Notes under the pieces: model-generated | What the model was told of the DNA's origin: nothing | Database searches by the model: none | The model's input: only the letters and a program-made list of their open reading frames with translations | NCBI GenBank assembly: GCA_964304625.1 | Contig: OZ199838.1 | Coordinates: 13,020,001 to 13,084,000, forward strand | Source: Kudoa neothunni | Taxonomy: Eukaryota > Cnidaria | Direction: 5' to 3' | Length of the DNA stretch: 64,000 nt | Program-made: the position numbers and the translations under genes | Shown here: positions 37,374 through 51,100 of the stretch, one piece after another | How positions within the stretch are numbered: the first letter of the stretch is position 1 | Layout: each line of letters opens with the position of its first letter

Positions 37374-38239
37374 TTTCATTTTAGAACTCTAGTTCAGATA
37401 TATAATTTATTGAGAAAGATACATTAAACTAATAAAAATAATATATAATTTAAAATTTCTATATTTTACCTTTTAAGTAAGATATGCGAGACTTTTAAAA
37501 ACAACAATAATTTATTTAAAAATTAATTATATTGAAAATTAGTAAACTGAGACCAAATTCGAAATGTAATTTAGACGATTTGATAAGCTATTCAAAATAT
37601 CAAGTTTTCATGGTATCGGAAATTTTAGTTAGCACCGAGTAGTACACGCAAAAACTTGATACCAGTGCAACAATAATATTGATCTTTTCCGTTAGATCTA
37701 ACATCTGTCGTGACATTTATGCTAACACAATGTATATAAATATTGTAGCTATATGACAACAAGTACTAATTTGTTGTTCATAACTATAATGATTAGATAA
37801 AATGATACGTATTTTTGTAAACAATAGATATTATTATATAATATTTATATTTTAGTAAATATAAAATAATAAGTAGGATGTGAATTCAATGATATTAAAA
37901 TCCCTTGTTTTTTATTTGGAAAATTTCAGTTAATGATATCTTTTTACTAACGAAAATTTTTTATAATTTTCTTATTTTATGAAGTAAAAAAATAATAGAA
38001 TCTAATTTAAAGATCAATGAAATTTTGAGGTTGAACGCAAAATATACTTTGAGAAAGCACTAAAACAGTGTAATGCTGCCATATTTGGACATCCAGTACG
38101 GATGGCTAAACAAAATTAGGATATTTTATTTTTCAAAAGAAAAAAGATAAAATGGTAGACGTAAATTTGAAAAATTATCATATCAACTTATCAACAAAAT
38201 ATATTATAATAAGTGGAGTATAGAATGTAAGGATGGGAT
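37374..38239. other. Intergenic region
   Basis: AT-rich DNA of about 870 bp downstream of the GGT gene. No exon or repeat supported; the part nearest 38239 is likely GGT 3' UTR. Confidence 0.45.
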
Positions 38240-40440
38240 TCAATCGCCATAAGGTCGACCTCCTTTTCTATAGTCACACTCGGCATATATTTGAGATTCC
38301 ACTTGGTGGACACGTATTCTTCTGGAAATATAGCTAAGAAAGTCGGTTCCATTTTTTCTAGATATTGCTTGAATAACTGCATGGTGGATAGAATTTTTCT
38401 CGGTCTTCAAATAAATTAAAATAAGATCAAATTAAATTAAATAAAGATAAAAACCTTGTGATTAAACCGGGTAAGTTCAATGAGAATATTGTCAGGAAAT
38501 CTAGGTTCAGCATATACAATATTAGGTGTTACTTGATTGTGCAATCTTGGGGAGTCCATTGCATCCTTCAAACTCATCCCCAATATAACATGATTGATCA
38601 ACACTTGTAGAACTGCTGAAGTAATCATTGAGCCGCCGGAGCCCCCAGCCGAGAAAACAACATGATTCGAGTTGTCTAGAATAATAACTGGCAATGCGCT
38701 GGATTGTGGCCGTTTTCCTTTGGTCGGATAGTTGACAGCAGACGGAGGCAAATGGTACTCGTTGACCATGTTGGGGAAGCTAAAATCATCCATTTCGTTG
38801 TTGTATATAAAACCATATTTGCTAGAACCGAATTTCGCACCAAAGCTACATCAAATAATTATCAACAAGGAACCACTCACTTCCAAGTTACTATCCATTG
38901 ATGGTGCTGGTCACTGAAACACAATTACCCCATTTGTCCATAACAATAAGATGAGTGGTGCCGGTTTTAAATGGAACCGATCCATTTATTAGATAATGGT
39001 TGACGCCATGTGTTTTGTAACCAATATTTTTAAAAAGACGATCGGCCAAATCTGATTCCATAATGTTATCAACAACCTAACATGACTCTATTAAAAGACG
39101 TAAAATAAAAATTATTGTGTTTACTTCGTCAACACTTGGCTCGAAATCTGGGTCAGCTAACAGTGTTCTCATGCCATATCCATGTTTCATAGCTTCAATC
39201 AGGGTATGATAGACGAGGGGAGCATTTTTCAAAAGATCTTTCCTGGTCATATTTGATTCTATGTGGATTGACAATCTCATAATTATTTCACTTAAAAATC
39301 AATTACTCTGAAATATTTTTAACATAAGAGCCAAAATAGGTCCACTGGTTGGAGCTGGTCCGGTAACAAGCTCATATTCATTTAATGCCATTCTCAAGGG
39401 TTCACGAGTTTTTGCCGTATAATTGGAAATATCGGAGTCATTTATGCATCCATCAAACTCTTTTATTTCTTCTTGTATAATTCTTGCATTTTCTCCAAAA
39501 TAAAATGGATCAGATGAGTTTGCGTTGGCGATGGTTTTTAACAATTTTGCGAGTTTTTTATTTTTAATCGTTTGTCCTTCGGTTGCAAGTTTTCCATTAA
39601 CAGTAAATAATTCTCTAAAATTATTGTGCTTATTGTCGAGTTACATATGAAAAATATGTACTTTAACGTGGGCTCATTAATAATATCAGTTTTCCACTTG
39701 TCAATAGCAATACTTAGAGAAGGACCCACTTTGAACCCATTTTCAGCCATTCTTATTGCAGGTTGAAATAGTTTTCTCCAACTCAACTTTCCAAATTTTT
39801 TCCATGCTACTTCCATTCCTTTAAGTTCACCTGGTACCGCCACAGATAGCCCACCTAAGTATTCCAGATTGTGATTATTACATCAAAACTTAAGGGAAAT
39901 GACGAATAAAGAGTTAGAGATTTACCAGAATAAATTTCGTCTTGATTCCTAACCATATGGGGGCCTGAACAAGCAGGAGCTTCTTCTCGAAAATCAATAA
40001 GTTCGGTGAGGTTTTTTTTGGGTAAATGCACCAGCATAAAACCTCCTCCTCCAATACCCGAGGAATGAGGGTTATTGACCCCTAAATAGCATATTAATTT
40101 GTCTAAAAAAATCACCTATATCAAGTTCATACCTAGACACAAAAGGGAAGCAATTGCTGCGTCCACGGCAGTTCCTCCTTCTTTCAATATTCCCCAGCCT
40201 GCTTTGCTACAACTAGGAACGTCGGTAGCAACAACTTGTTCCTTAAAAATAAAGGAAGTATTGTAGGGGATGTTGTTAACCGTTCTATTTTAATGAATTA
40301 TTTGCTGAGCAAATTTGATATTATATTCATATTTACTTTCCCATATTGTAACGTTTATATATTGTTGATTCAAAGCTATCCATGTAGATTGTGCTTAGAA
40401 CGATCAGCAACAGAAAAATCATACATAAAAGTGAATTCAT
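38240..40440 (-). CDS. GGT: Gamma-glutamyltransferase, membrane-anchored
   Basis: GGT removes the gamma-glutamyl group from extracellular glutathione and its conjugates. Nine exons join in frame to 593 residues: 40440-40337, 40284-40133, 40081-39926, 39854-39662, 39614-39307, 39258-39125, 39076-38892, 38845-38455, 38398-38240; introns are 47-66 bp. An N-terminal hydrophobic anchor (MNSLLCMIFLLLIVLSTIY) comes first. Family blocks follow: EGGTAVDAAIASLLCLGVNN, PHSSGIGGGGFMLVH, FREEAPA, GLSVAVPGELKGME, SGPILALMLKIF. The self-cleavage site is the Thr of TGTTHLIVMDKWGNCVS, followed by TSTINGYFG. NNEMDDFSFPN, the substrate-binding glycine pair in SAGGSGGSMITSAV, SPRLHNQ and a terminal KGGRPYGD complete it. 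Length and every key motif suggest an active enzyme. The ATG at 40440 is the first in frame and directly precedes the anchor. Confidence 0.95.
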
Positions 40441-42009
40441 TTTGATCGGTCAACGAACGCTCGACTTTCACACTTTTGCTATGACTTATTAAAACGAGTC
40501 ATAGAATATTTATTCCGACTCTATCACATTTCATTACGATACCCTTGATACATGTTTTGATTTGTTTTCTTAACTACCGATGATATTGAATATAGCAATG
40601 TTGTTTACCAAAATAAAAACTGTCTATAGGTGATTTTATATAAAAATAAAATAAAAAATTAATGCCGATTTATTAATAACAAATTCCAAATCTAATTAAT
40701 AAATATTAGAGTAGAGATAAATAATTTTCTTCATAAAAAATAAGAATTATTAACGAGTATTTATAGCTTAATCATATTCAATTTTATAAGAAAAGAATTA
40801 TACTAAACCATATTTTATAACTAACTCTAATTTTGGTAATTTTCAAGTGTATTTCTTATTTCTTCGTTCCACCATCGATAGTTAGCTTACGCTATCAATA
40901 TAACACCTGGGACCACCCATTTAGTCAATAGTACCTGTTGTCATAATAACAAATTTTTACAGATAGCTGCCAAATTAGTTTCCGGGACTCTCGATGAGAA
41001 AAGTTAACCATTTACAAAATACGACTAACTACTTATATGGATTGGCTTAAAGATAAATAAAACATTCAAAATTATAATTTGACGATTCGTCAATTGCATT
41101 GAGGGTAATAATTCTGTTCGAAGCATATATAATTAATCTTCCATTCATTCAAGAAAATTTTGTTGTGTTTGATATAGAAACCATTCAGTAATAGATAGAG
41201 GCTCTATTTTCCCCATTTCTATGAAAGAAATCAAATTTTTTATGGTCACCATAGAAATCAAAAAAATAAGAAAAAGATAAAAATTTTAACTATTATTTAA
41301 ATCGAATGTTGATTTTCAGCTGATATGCATTAGAAAAATAATTATATCGAAATACGATGAAAGACGCACAAGTCTGTCCACATCCGAAATACCGGGGATA
41401 GTGTTAAATAGACATTAAAGAAAGACAGGGGAAAAATTAACACATATTGTATTAATGACTTTTTCTCATTAATATTCCTTTATAAGATTCAAAATAAACT
41501 TAATTAGGTTCTCTCATAGCTTACTTGCTAATTTTTGTTGAGAAAAGATTCAGATTTAGAGAACAATTTTGATTAACATGGGCCATAATAACAAACTAGA
41601 CACCCTAACTAAACCGATACTTGTGAATAGGAGATTACAAGGATAAATCTACAGTAACTTCTTGCCATTAATTTCTAAAAGCTTCTAGTCATTATTTTAT
41701 TTACCTGAAAAAATTAAGTTTAAATTGTATTATATAAAACCAAAAAATATTATCCTAAAACAATACAACCAATTGACGATTAAATATAAAATAATATTCG
41801 AAACTATAAAGCCACATTAAAGTTTATATAATAAATGATGGATAACATAGGGGCCATGGTTAAACAACAATCCGCGTTTCTGTTCGAGATCTGGGGTCTC
41901 TAGAACCAACAAACAAACCCCGCAAGTACAACATTACGAGTAACTGTTAAAGAATCTTTTGATTTAACACACTTAAACAGATTAACACACGCATACCAAT
42001 CTGTCACTT
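40441..42009. other. Divergent intergenic region between GGT and CLYBL
   Basis: About 1.57 kb between two genes transcribed away from each other, so it should contain both promoters. I see no recognisable element, repeat pair or exon on either strand. Confidence 0.45.
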
Positions 42010-43294
42010 ATGGTGTTAGGTGGAAAGATACTGTTGAAGATTAGCAGACATTCATTTAGAAAGGCTATACATATGAGCGCGTTAGCAGGAAAAGTACCAC
42101 GAAGTTTTATGCTGGTATCGGCGAATAATAAACAGAATTTGGATACCTGTATGAATTCCAATGCAGATGCTGTTATTATCGATCTAGAAGATACTGTAGA
42201 AGAGACCAAAAAAGTAGCTTCCTCAAATTGTACAGCTGTTATGATTCACTATCACTTCAACATCTAGAAGGCAGCTAGAATCGATGCAGCCAAATGGTTG
42301 ACAACCTACTCTGATTTCACCTCAGACGTCTCCATTAGTCTTAGAATTAATAGTTTAAAATCTGGGGTTGGGGCAGATGATTTCTGCCTCTGTTTCCCCC
42401 ATTTCAAACCACATACTAATCTCGTCTACCCAAAAGTAGACAATATTCATGATATCAAAGAAGTAGAATACGACCTCAATTTGATCCCACATAACGTGTT
42501 TGATTATAGCTGGAAAAGTTACTGTTAGAACAAATCAAGCTGGAGCCACAAACCAAACTTCATATCCCAGTTAACCTCATCTTGGACGTGGAAAGTGCAA
42601 TGGCTTTTGTCAATCTCAACGAGATAGTTCATTATACCAAATGTGACAGCCAGATGTTGGAATTGAAAGGATTGATTTTTGGCAGTATTGACTATACAAG
42701 AAGTTTGGGTGATGTTAGTAAATTGGTAACACTGTTATAACTAGAGGTAAGGTCGATGTTCATCGGTTTACGACACTGCATACCTGGATATACCCCGCTT
42801 TCAACTAGTCCAAATAGCTAGAGCCTACGATATTCTCTCAATCGATATGATGACCGATGACAAGAGTAAAATATACTCTCAACCTAATTAACATTTGAAT
42901 CAATCTAGTTCTGGATAGTTTAAAAACTGAAGCAACCAAAGCGTACAACATGGGATACACATGTGATTAAATTTTTGGTTATAGATTTAATTTTGTTACC
43001 CAGCCAAACTATCGTTAAATCAAAGTCAGAACCAAATAATCAACGAATGCATGATGCCGTCGAAGCCGCTTATCCAATGGGCTTTAGACGTTGCTCATAA
43101 ATTCGAAGCGGCCGTAAAAAACAAAAAAGTATAATTATTGTAAACGAAAACTATTTAAAATGGGTTGATGATCAATTAATATATGTATTTAGGAAACCAT
43201 TGAGCATGATGGTAAAGTATATGGCAAGGCAATGTACTTACACGCCAAAAAAATAATTGAACTCGGAAATGCTTTCACCAAAAAAAGCAACTGA
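42010..43294 (+). CDS. CLYBL: Citramalyl-CoA lyase, CitE/CLYBL family, mitochondrial
   Basis: CLYBL splits citramalyl-CoA (itaconate breakdown) and protects vitamin B12 metabolism in mitochondria. Seven exons in frame give 330 residues, close to the usual 340: 42010-42213, 42268-42462, 42510-42708, 42752-42865, 42909-42962, 43004-43128, 43193-43294. The N-terminus looks like a mitochondrial targeting peptide (KILLKISRHSFRKAI). CitE blocks follow: VPRSFMLVSANN, the metal-site region ADAVIIDLEDTV, SLRINSLKSG, LVYPKVDNI, PVNLILDVESAMAF, GLIFGSIDYTRSLG, YLDIPRFQLVQIARAYDI, LSIDMM and the C-terminal helix AKKIIELGNAF. The human equivalents GGEDF and HPNQ regions are altered here (GSIDY; LNQSQNQ), so activity is not certain. 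Confidence 0.9.
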
Positions 43295-43381
43295 AACAAC
43301 ATTCAAAAATATACAGTTAAATCAACGGCTGTTAAATTGAACCTGACAATACGTAGAGTTAGTAGTAGTATAAAATATTAT

Positions 43382-43903
43382 TTAGTTTTCTTTGGTCAGG
43401 AAATCCTCCAAAAAAGTTTTTTTGGGAGGCTTGAAAACAGTGTTAAAAAAATTGAGAGCTCTATCACGCGTCATTCTGCATTTTCGTACTTCTCTTTCAA
43501 GCATCTGTGCCTAAATTTCAAACATTTACAGTTATTATTAGTTTTAGGTCAATTTAATGTCACCTTGACAATAAACATATCAATTTCTCGAGGGTCCGTA
43601 ATTTTGTCACCCAATCGAAACTTTTCTTTCATCATATAGTGAAGTTCAGCTCGAGGTATTCCAAGATAGAGTTCGCAAGAAAAGTAGAGTGACTAAATAC
43701 AAAACGACCAGGGACTACGTATAGGATCGAAATTATTTAGATGTTACGTTGTTCATCATCCTTTTGCATAATTTCAACAATTTCAGTCTTGCATCTTTAT
43801 GATCCTTGGAAAAAATAAATTTCTGAGGGGCTATAGATAGCTCAGGGCCGTTCTTGGAATTGTTCGCTGCGTTGTAAATGAACCTTTGCATCAAGCGAGA
43901 CAT
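43382..43903 (-). CDS. NDUFA6: NADH:ubiquinone oxidoreductase subunit A6 (complex I B14, LYR family)
   Basis: NDUFA6 is a matrix-side accessory subunit of respiratory complex I that recruits the mitochondrial acyl carrier protein. Three short exons, none prominent alone, join in phase to 137 residues: 43903-43748, 43692-43564, 43510-43382, with introns of 55 and 53 bp. The N-terminus is MSRLMQRFIYNAANNSKNGP, then FIFSKDHKDARLKLLKLCKR. The diagnostic region aligns with human NDUFA6: EKFRLGDKITDPREIDMFIV, then KAQMLEREVRK, RDRALNFFN and FLEDFLTKEN. The LYR tripeptide of the family appears as LCK (in LLKLCKR). Length fits the family (about 130-155). It is tail to tail with CLYBL, 87 bp between stop codons. 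Confidence 0.85.
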
Positions 43904-46407
43904 AATGCGTGGGATTTAAACTTAATACGGGTCGGGTATTATCGGATGTTTAAAATCATTCCACCCAATTGGAATTCCCGATAAATAGGCCAATCAAGTC
44001 CAATCAATCAATTAAATACAATATAAATTATTAATTATTTAGGTTCGATAAATTTTGAAATTTTAATTGACCATTGATTTAACGAAATTTTGAGCATTTG
44101 GTTGGTTCCCTTTTTAAATTACTCGTTTTTACTCGTGATAATTTATTAACAAATCTACATGCGTTTATGACGAACATCACATCGTCAAAAATGTCGAATA
44201 ATTAGTGGTAAATCACTTGAAACTTTTTTTATATTTAAATCTTAAGTTGATTATTGAATTCCTAAATTGCCATCTGTGCTTAACCTGGTGATGCTATGCG
44301 TTGATCATTACATTAAATTAAAAAGTGTATATTACTTCGAATGCACCACATATATTTGGAGGTAGCACGTTTTATTCCGAGCGTTGTTACAGTATTGTAT
44401 TTTCACGCGTTTTTTATTGACGTCTTTTGATTGTATTCTATATTTTATCGTATTTCGTGACTAATTATACCATTCTGCTGAATTGTTCTGTCAATATTGA
44501 AAGAAATTTCAACATAATAAATGCCATAAATATAAAGAAAATTAACCCATAGAAAATGGAAAGGTAATGTACACAGTTTGCGAAAAAATAATATGCGCAT
44601 ATCGTGTTGATTTACAAAAAATTATTATAAAGAGTGAGCGACGATGCTGTGAATTAAATATACTGTATGAGCTTAAAATATCAGAGAAAATCTTAAAAAC
44701 AAGACGTCGATTAGCCGACGGCGTAAATTAGAAACAAGAGTTAAATATTATTTTTTGACTCTTAGTGCCTAATGTTTACTCAAATTTCAAATGAACAAAA
44801 GAAAAAATTGTATCTCCATGTCGCTCTTATTTGAATATTTTCTCCAAAGTAGTTTTAAAATATTAAAGTAATTTTTATTTATTTAAAATCAAACTTAAAA
44901 TAATTTTGGTGAATTATAACTAGGGATGCAATTTTCGACCTTTATTTTGTTGGCTGAATGGCACGAGTATCGAACATCTTAAATTAGAAAGAATTTTGAA
45001 CTAGATTCGTGCAACAAACTCCTCCTACCAAATAACTATAGGGAAGAATGTCGATAATAATAACAGAAACCTAATTTTTCTATTTTTTTCTATCTCTAAA
45101 AAAATAACTGTCAAATATCTTGAAGCGCTTTTTTAAATAAGTATGTTTCTTTTACGTTATTTGTTGTTAACTTTCATTTTGTTGTGGAGAATTTCACTTT
45201 GCAATGCCTATAGACTAATTCATTTTCCATTTTCATTATGTCGATCCATTCAACAAAAACATTATTAATTTCTCTCCAGTTACTATCCATTTCAAGTTTT
45301 TGAATATTCTTGGAAAATAACCATTTAAATTTTTTCTAAAATTCGAAGACTAAAATTAATTTAAATCCACGACTGTAATTCTTGATTATAATATTAAATA
45401 CGCATTCAACAATTTAAAACAATGTAATTTATTTTTATGAGTGCTCTCAATATATTCCATTTAAAGATTCTTGTTAAAATATAATTTACCGTTGTTTAGG
45501 AATATTCCCATATATTTGAAAAATTGGATCATTAATTTAAAAAAGTTAAAAAGAGGTTATTGTTGTGTACAATCTAATAAATCATTGTTGTCATTGTTTT
45601 AAATATATAATGCATCCAATTAAGATAAAAAAATATATATGCTAAAAAATGAAATTAGGGGCTGGGATCCAATCGTACCTTAGTTGTATATTCACGGAGG
45701 GAATATGAATTAATGTTACCCAGAAAGCTAATAAAGATGAGGCGAAAAGTCGCATGTGACTCACTCGCGATACCTAATCCGTTCATGGTATCAATCTGAT
45801 TAGGAGACTTCACACCTTAGTAGCTGCTTCAATGAAAACTACCTTGTAAACAAAAGTAAAATGGTCAAAATAATTTATATTGACAGATTTGTATGATTCA
45901 AGTATTTTATGGGTAATTTGTGATGAGATAACGGGGTTTTAATAGTTAATAGGTAAATTTTTCTGAACAGTAAATCAAATTTAGGGTTTAAAAAACAAAA
46001 TGCAAACAACCCGAGGAAATAATTGTCCCAAAAATAAGAAATCTATCTATTATAACATTAAAAATACCATTTAATTTAAATAAACCAACGATTGATTTTT
46101 TAGAATAGTAGGAAGACAATTAGAATGGAAAATAACAGTCATTGCCTAGTAAACAAATTGATTTTATTTGTTGTTTCCAAGTAATAAAAAAGCTAATTTA
46201 CAATTACTAGGCAAACAAAATTAGTTTAACGACACAAACGAAACAGAAAAACAACACATTACCCTCATTAACCCCTATATAACTTTCACAATGTGAATAG
46301 ATATGATCTAACATAAGACAGGCGTTAACCATTCAGAGATATAATGTACTGAATCGATAGAAACGACGTTTACATCAATTCTCTAGCATAAATGATATTT
46401 AAGGGAA
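43904..46407. other. Gene-free region
   Basis: About 2.5 kb of AT-rich DNA. The only odd part is a GC-richer island at about 45655-45850 (GGGCTGGGATCCAATCG, GGCGAAAAGTCGCATGTG). It could be a SINE or other repeat fragment, but it lacks clear polymerase III boxes. Confidence 0.4.
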
Positions 46408-47973
46408 ATGTTTTTTAGCTCAAACATTTTAAAATTAAATACGGATCCGTATTATTCCAAAAGTTTTAAGGAGTCAGTTTTGCCGATTGCATCTAAAAAA
46501 ATGGAAATTCCGCACCAAAATTTTGAGAAATATTACAACAATCTAAAAAATAATTATTTAGACGTGCTGAAAAACCTACATATCAAACTTTATGAGCTTT
46601 CAAATATCAATTTGATGGCCATGTCGGAAAAGGCCAAAGCTAGAGAGGTTGATAGGCTAGAGCAAGGACTGAAACGCCTCAAACAAAGGAGCCATATTTT
46701 GCGGAGTCGTCTCCTAATTCTTAAGAAAAATATCGAGGATCTCAAAGTAAACTTGACTGAGAGACAGAAAATTCTAACTAATATGAGTAAATTTAACACC
46801 TATTTTGAAACCAAAAAAGCACCTCCAACTGCATATGACTCCAGCGACAGCACAAGCACAAGCAGCACTAATGGCAGCGGTACTTTATTAATGTGAGTAT
46901 GATTTTAACTTAGTTTTATTTGTTGGTAGATTCCGATGATGAATTACCTTCAAAGAAACTCAGTAATGCTAAAAAATTACTACCATTGTTTGATAATACC
47001 ATTAGAAAGACAATCGATTGGTACAAGAATTCCCATTAGAGAGTTAAAGTAAATATTTGAGTGTAACTGTTATTTTGTTGATCACATATTTTAATCGATT
47101 AGACAAGAAAACCTTAAGAAGTCCCCACATTGGGATGACGAAAGTGAAGACAGTTCTCCTCCCAGCTCGTTAGCTGAAGAGCTCAAAGGTAAGTAACAAC
47201 AAAAGTTTTTTTAACATTTAAAGATAAATTAGATCCCAATTCATCTCCGGACAATTCTGATTCCGACCCATACGTCAATCCCCGTCCCATCTCCAAGGAT
47301 CCAAGTGATTTTCGCAGCATTCAACAACTCTAATGAAATTTCAAACCTTATTTTCATTTAGAACCAATAAAAATCCTACCGTCTAGTAACTAATGATACA
47401 ATTAGGTGATTGTTCTAACGCATTTCTTTATATAAAACAACTATATATAGATTTAAGCATATAAATTCCAATTCTCAAGCAAAAGTATCCCCAAAAAGTA
47501 AAGAAAAACCTCCTAGGTACTTATACAAACAGAGCAATACGTTAAGATTAGATATATCAGTTTAAAAGAAGAATGCACTGACAGAGATCACAAAAGTTGT
47601 ATCGAAGCTTTAAAAGCTCAAGTCTACAAAGACCTGGATCAACTTGAGAAACTCGTGCTACCGTTTAGCTCATCAAAGAAAGAAGCACCACCTGTCGCCT
47701 CAGAACAAGAAAGTTGTTACGTTCTCAGAAATTAATCATGTTTATTAACCCTATATCCATAGAAACAGCAAGCATCAAGAGCAAACAATCTCAAAAACCT
47801 AAGCCGTTATCTGCAGTGAAAATTGTCAACTACAACACTCCTCCTAAAAAAGAGGACAAAGTATGGGTGTACTATACTTTGCGACTATTTAAACTAACCA
47901 ACTAATCGTTAATAATTCATAGAAAGAGGGAAATATCGACGTGAAGGCTTTTGTTAACAAACCGAACAAGTGA
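46408..47973 (+). CDS. Coiled-coil protein of unknown function (one probable indel)
   Basis: Not recognised. Exon 1 (46408-46879) encodes 157 residues with a long coiled coil at about residues 32-130 (KAREVDRLEQGLKRLKQRSH; LLILKKNIEDLKVNLTERQK), then a Ser/Thr/Ala-rich end. It splices at 46880 to SDSDDELPSKKLSNAKK, running to IDWYKNS. The next exon, from 47102, holds ENLKKSPHWDDESEDSSPPS and follows in frame only if the CCC at 47032-47034 is one base too long. A further exon encodes SSPDNSDSDPYVNPRPIS and ends near 47333. Later exons from about 47450 carry IEALKAQVYKDLDQLEKLVL, KPKPLSAVKIVNYNTPPKK and DVKAFVNKPNK, with the stop at 47971. The joint near 47340-47450 is unresolved, so it may be two genes. 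It is tail to tail with kinesin-6, 187 bp apart. Confidence 0.55.
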
Positions 47974-48160
47974 TAACAGGGTCACATGATACACCACCCT
48001 CAGCAATCTCTATCTAACTTATTTTTACTATTTTTTTCATATTCATTCATTACCTTCGATTTTCAATCTACTTTAATTTTTATGCATCCCAGAAAATAAT
48101 CCTCATCAATGAACACAAAAGTAAAACAATAATAATAGTAATAATATGAATGAAAATATA

Positions 48161-51100
48161 TCAAATCAAATTAAGCTTTTTCTTTACATTGCTTACAATA
48201 CTTTGATCATTCTCCTAAGAGTGAATATACATCAACAATGAAAATACACACTGATACTACCTTGGACGACATGTCATGACCTTTGAGGCGTTTCACATAA
48301 TTACGTGTGGCTTGTTTACGCGACTCAGGAGAGGTAGAATCAATACGAAAAACAACAGAAGGATTCACTTCACGATCATTGCTGAGGATTTTAGTTGGTG
48401 TTGAGGTACCACTATTACTCTTATCACAGCCTGAAATAGTGGTTAATTTCTAAGTAATTTATGTTATAACCACCATTAAGATTTGTCACAACTCATACAA
48501 TGGGGTTGTTAGTTAGAATGGGGGTTGTATCTGGTTGAATTTGATTCGAAATAGTAATAAGAGTAGGATCAGCCATCACCATTTTCTTCTCCCTGATGTT
48601 TTTATCACAATCTTTCACATTCTAAACCAACGTTAGCATATCCAACAACCATAGATCCATGGATGTACCGAAATATGGCGTTTGATTGATCGTCTAGTTT
48701 TTGGGAGTGATGGGAGATTTTCAATTTGAAGTTCTCTAACACGCTGTTCCATACGATAAGCATATTCTCTGGCTTCTTCGTACAGACGTCTGAACGACAT
48801 CTCAGACGGAGAATCTACACGAATGGACACTTCAGCCGTTGGAGTTGTACCACTGCGATTGTGACTATGAGGAGAGGCGGGATTTTTGTTCGGGGTTGAT
48901 TTTTTCACAGGTGTAATAACAGCGTTGGAGGTTGTATCATAGCAAAATGTCGATGCATTATTCATGGTAGTATCATTCATGGATTTGTCGTTCTTGAGAG
49001 CTTTATTGTGTAGTTTTGCGGTGATCATACTAATTTCATCTTTGAGACCGAAATTCTCATGTCTCAGTTTGCGAACAATTTCTTCTTTGAATTGAATTTC
49101 ATCACGCAAAAGTTTTATACGAGTATTGTTGCGTTCAATTTTTCTTGTGTATCGTTCCACAGTGGATTCACTGTTGACCAATTTTTCTTTGAGCTCATTC
49201 ACCTGCCGATTCAACTCAATATATATAGGTTCATCACAAATCGAACGATTTTCCAACTTTGACAGCTTATCTTCGTTCTCACATATTATACTATGCAATG
49301 AGCTGATTTCAAGAGTCAATTTGGTATGATCTTCTATTTTAGATTCCAATTCTGTCATTTTTTCAATTAACTGATTTTTAATCGTTTCCAACTCATTCTC
49401 CAATTCCACAATTCGGTTGTTATTTTGGTCCAGTTTCAACAAATGGTCAGTGATTTGGTTTTGTTTGTCGCTAATAATATCTTCTAATTGACAGATTTTT
49501 TCATTGAGAGAATCAATCTCTTGTAGATGCAGCTGTATAGTGGTGTTATCCTTGTTGGACAACTCTTCCAGCTTGTTGTTGTATTGTTGTTTAAGTTGGT
49601 TGGCTTCTTCGGTTTTTCGTTGAAGTTCCGCTTCGAGCGAGACCAACAACGAATTTTGATCGTTGGTGGTCTCATTCAGTCGTTCATCCATCAACTCTTT
49701 ATAGTACTCTTCCAGCCTCAGTAGTTTATTCTTGTACAACTCAATAATGTTGTTCTTTGTGTTGATCAAGTGTTTTTTGTATTTGTTTTCGATAGATTTC
49801 ATCATGTGAGAGCTCTCTTCAAAGCACTCACGTCTAATCTTAGCTTCAATTACATGCTTTTCACTTTGTAACATTTCAACATTCTTCCGGAGATATTTGA
49901 TCTGTTGAATCAGTTCACTTGAGCTCATTGCGTGGTAATCTTGAGTGCCGCTGGCGGCTGTGGTAGCGGCCAAAATACTGTTGCAGTTTGAAAGATTCAT
50001 TTCCAACAAACTGACCGTCATTGGCCGAGTAAGCGCTTCCATAGTGAGTGCAGAAAATCTCAACACATTCAATGTCTCATCGAAACAATCAAAATTGGTG
50101 CCAATATTGGCGAACAAATTGATATTGGAATGGCTGAGAAAGAACGGCTGAAGAAGCCGTGTCAATTTACTCTCTCTAAATGGAACGATGGCCGAACTGT
50201 TTGACTTTCTGTTCTGACGCAACACTTCTATACACTTGCCCAAAACTAATAAGGACAAATTGATGTTCGAAGCCTCTTTGAAGCGAGGACCTTCGTTGTG
50301 AGCTTTAGAAGGTCGTTCCGAACCAGCCAAATCCACAAAACACATCTCATGACTTTTAGTGATTATTTCATTGGGAAGGTGATGCACTTTCACCAACTTC
50401 AATCCGTAGATTACATGACTACGACTCGACTGCATATTAAGATTCGTCATGGCAACTTCACGTTGTATCGTTCCAGCTTTAAGAACACTCAACGCTTCGT
50501 CGATATCTTTCACCAACACAAAAGTGAGATCTTTAATATAGCTGAATCCGTTGGAATCGGTTCCAATACTTAGGGGAGATTTTTTGAGGGAAGGTTTCAG
50601 TTTGTTGATCAACTTGGTGTTCAACAAGTCGAATATTTTCTCATTGTATATCTCAGCAGCAGACACATAAATATAGTAGGTGGTTGGGATATTGTCATCA
50701 ACACTATCCAACAATTTGTTGCTCAGGGCGGAAGTGTGTGTTGGCAGCGATGCGTTCGAAGTTGAATGTTTCAAGTGGAGAGTTGATGTGGTAGCAGCAG
50801 ATGCAGTATTCACCGACAACAAGTCTTGTTTCATTAGATTCATATCTTTAATGATTGTTGACGATGTGTGAACAACACCATTAAAAAATTCTGGTTTGTA
50901 ATGGGGAACTGCAGACACCGAGTTGGGATCAATAGTAGCAAACACTGTAGACAATGTGTTATGGAGTAGACCAGGTTGTTCATTGTCACCAACCAATGTA
51001 AACGTTTTCCCGCTATTCGTAACCCCATAGGTGAACACTAAACAATTGTATCCATCCAAAAAATGTTTGACAGATGGCAATATAGAATTCTCGTATAGAG

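Noticed and set aside
39240-39310. In-frame stop in GGT
   Set aside because: A 48-bp intron ending in CCACATAG removes the stop and keeps the GGT alignment.
43337-43639. 100-codon plus frame after CLYBL
   Set aside because: It is the antisense of NDUFA6 exons 2 and 3, which match complex I B14.
45655-45720. tRNA-like B box in GGATCCAATCG
   Set aside because: It departs from the GGTTCGANNCC consensus and no A box lies at a suitable distance.
49059-50871. Several open frames antisense to or out of frame with KIF20
   Set aside because: All lie within one long kinesin exon and have no homology.
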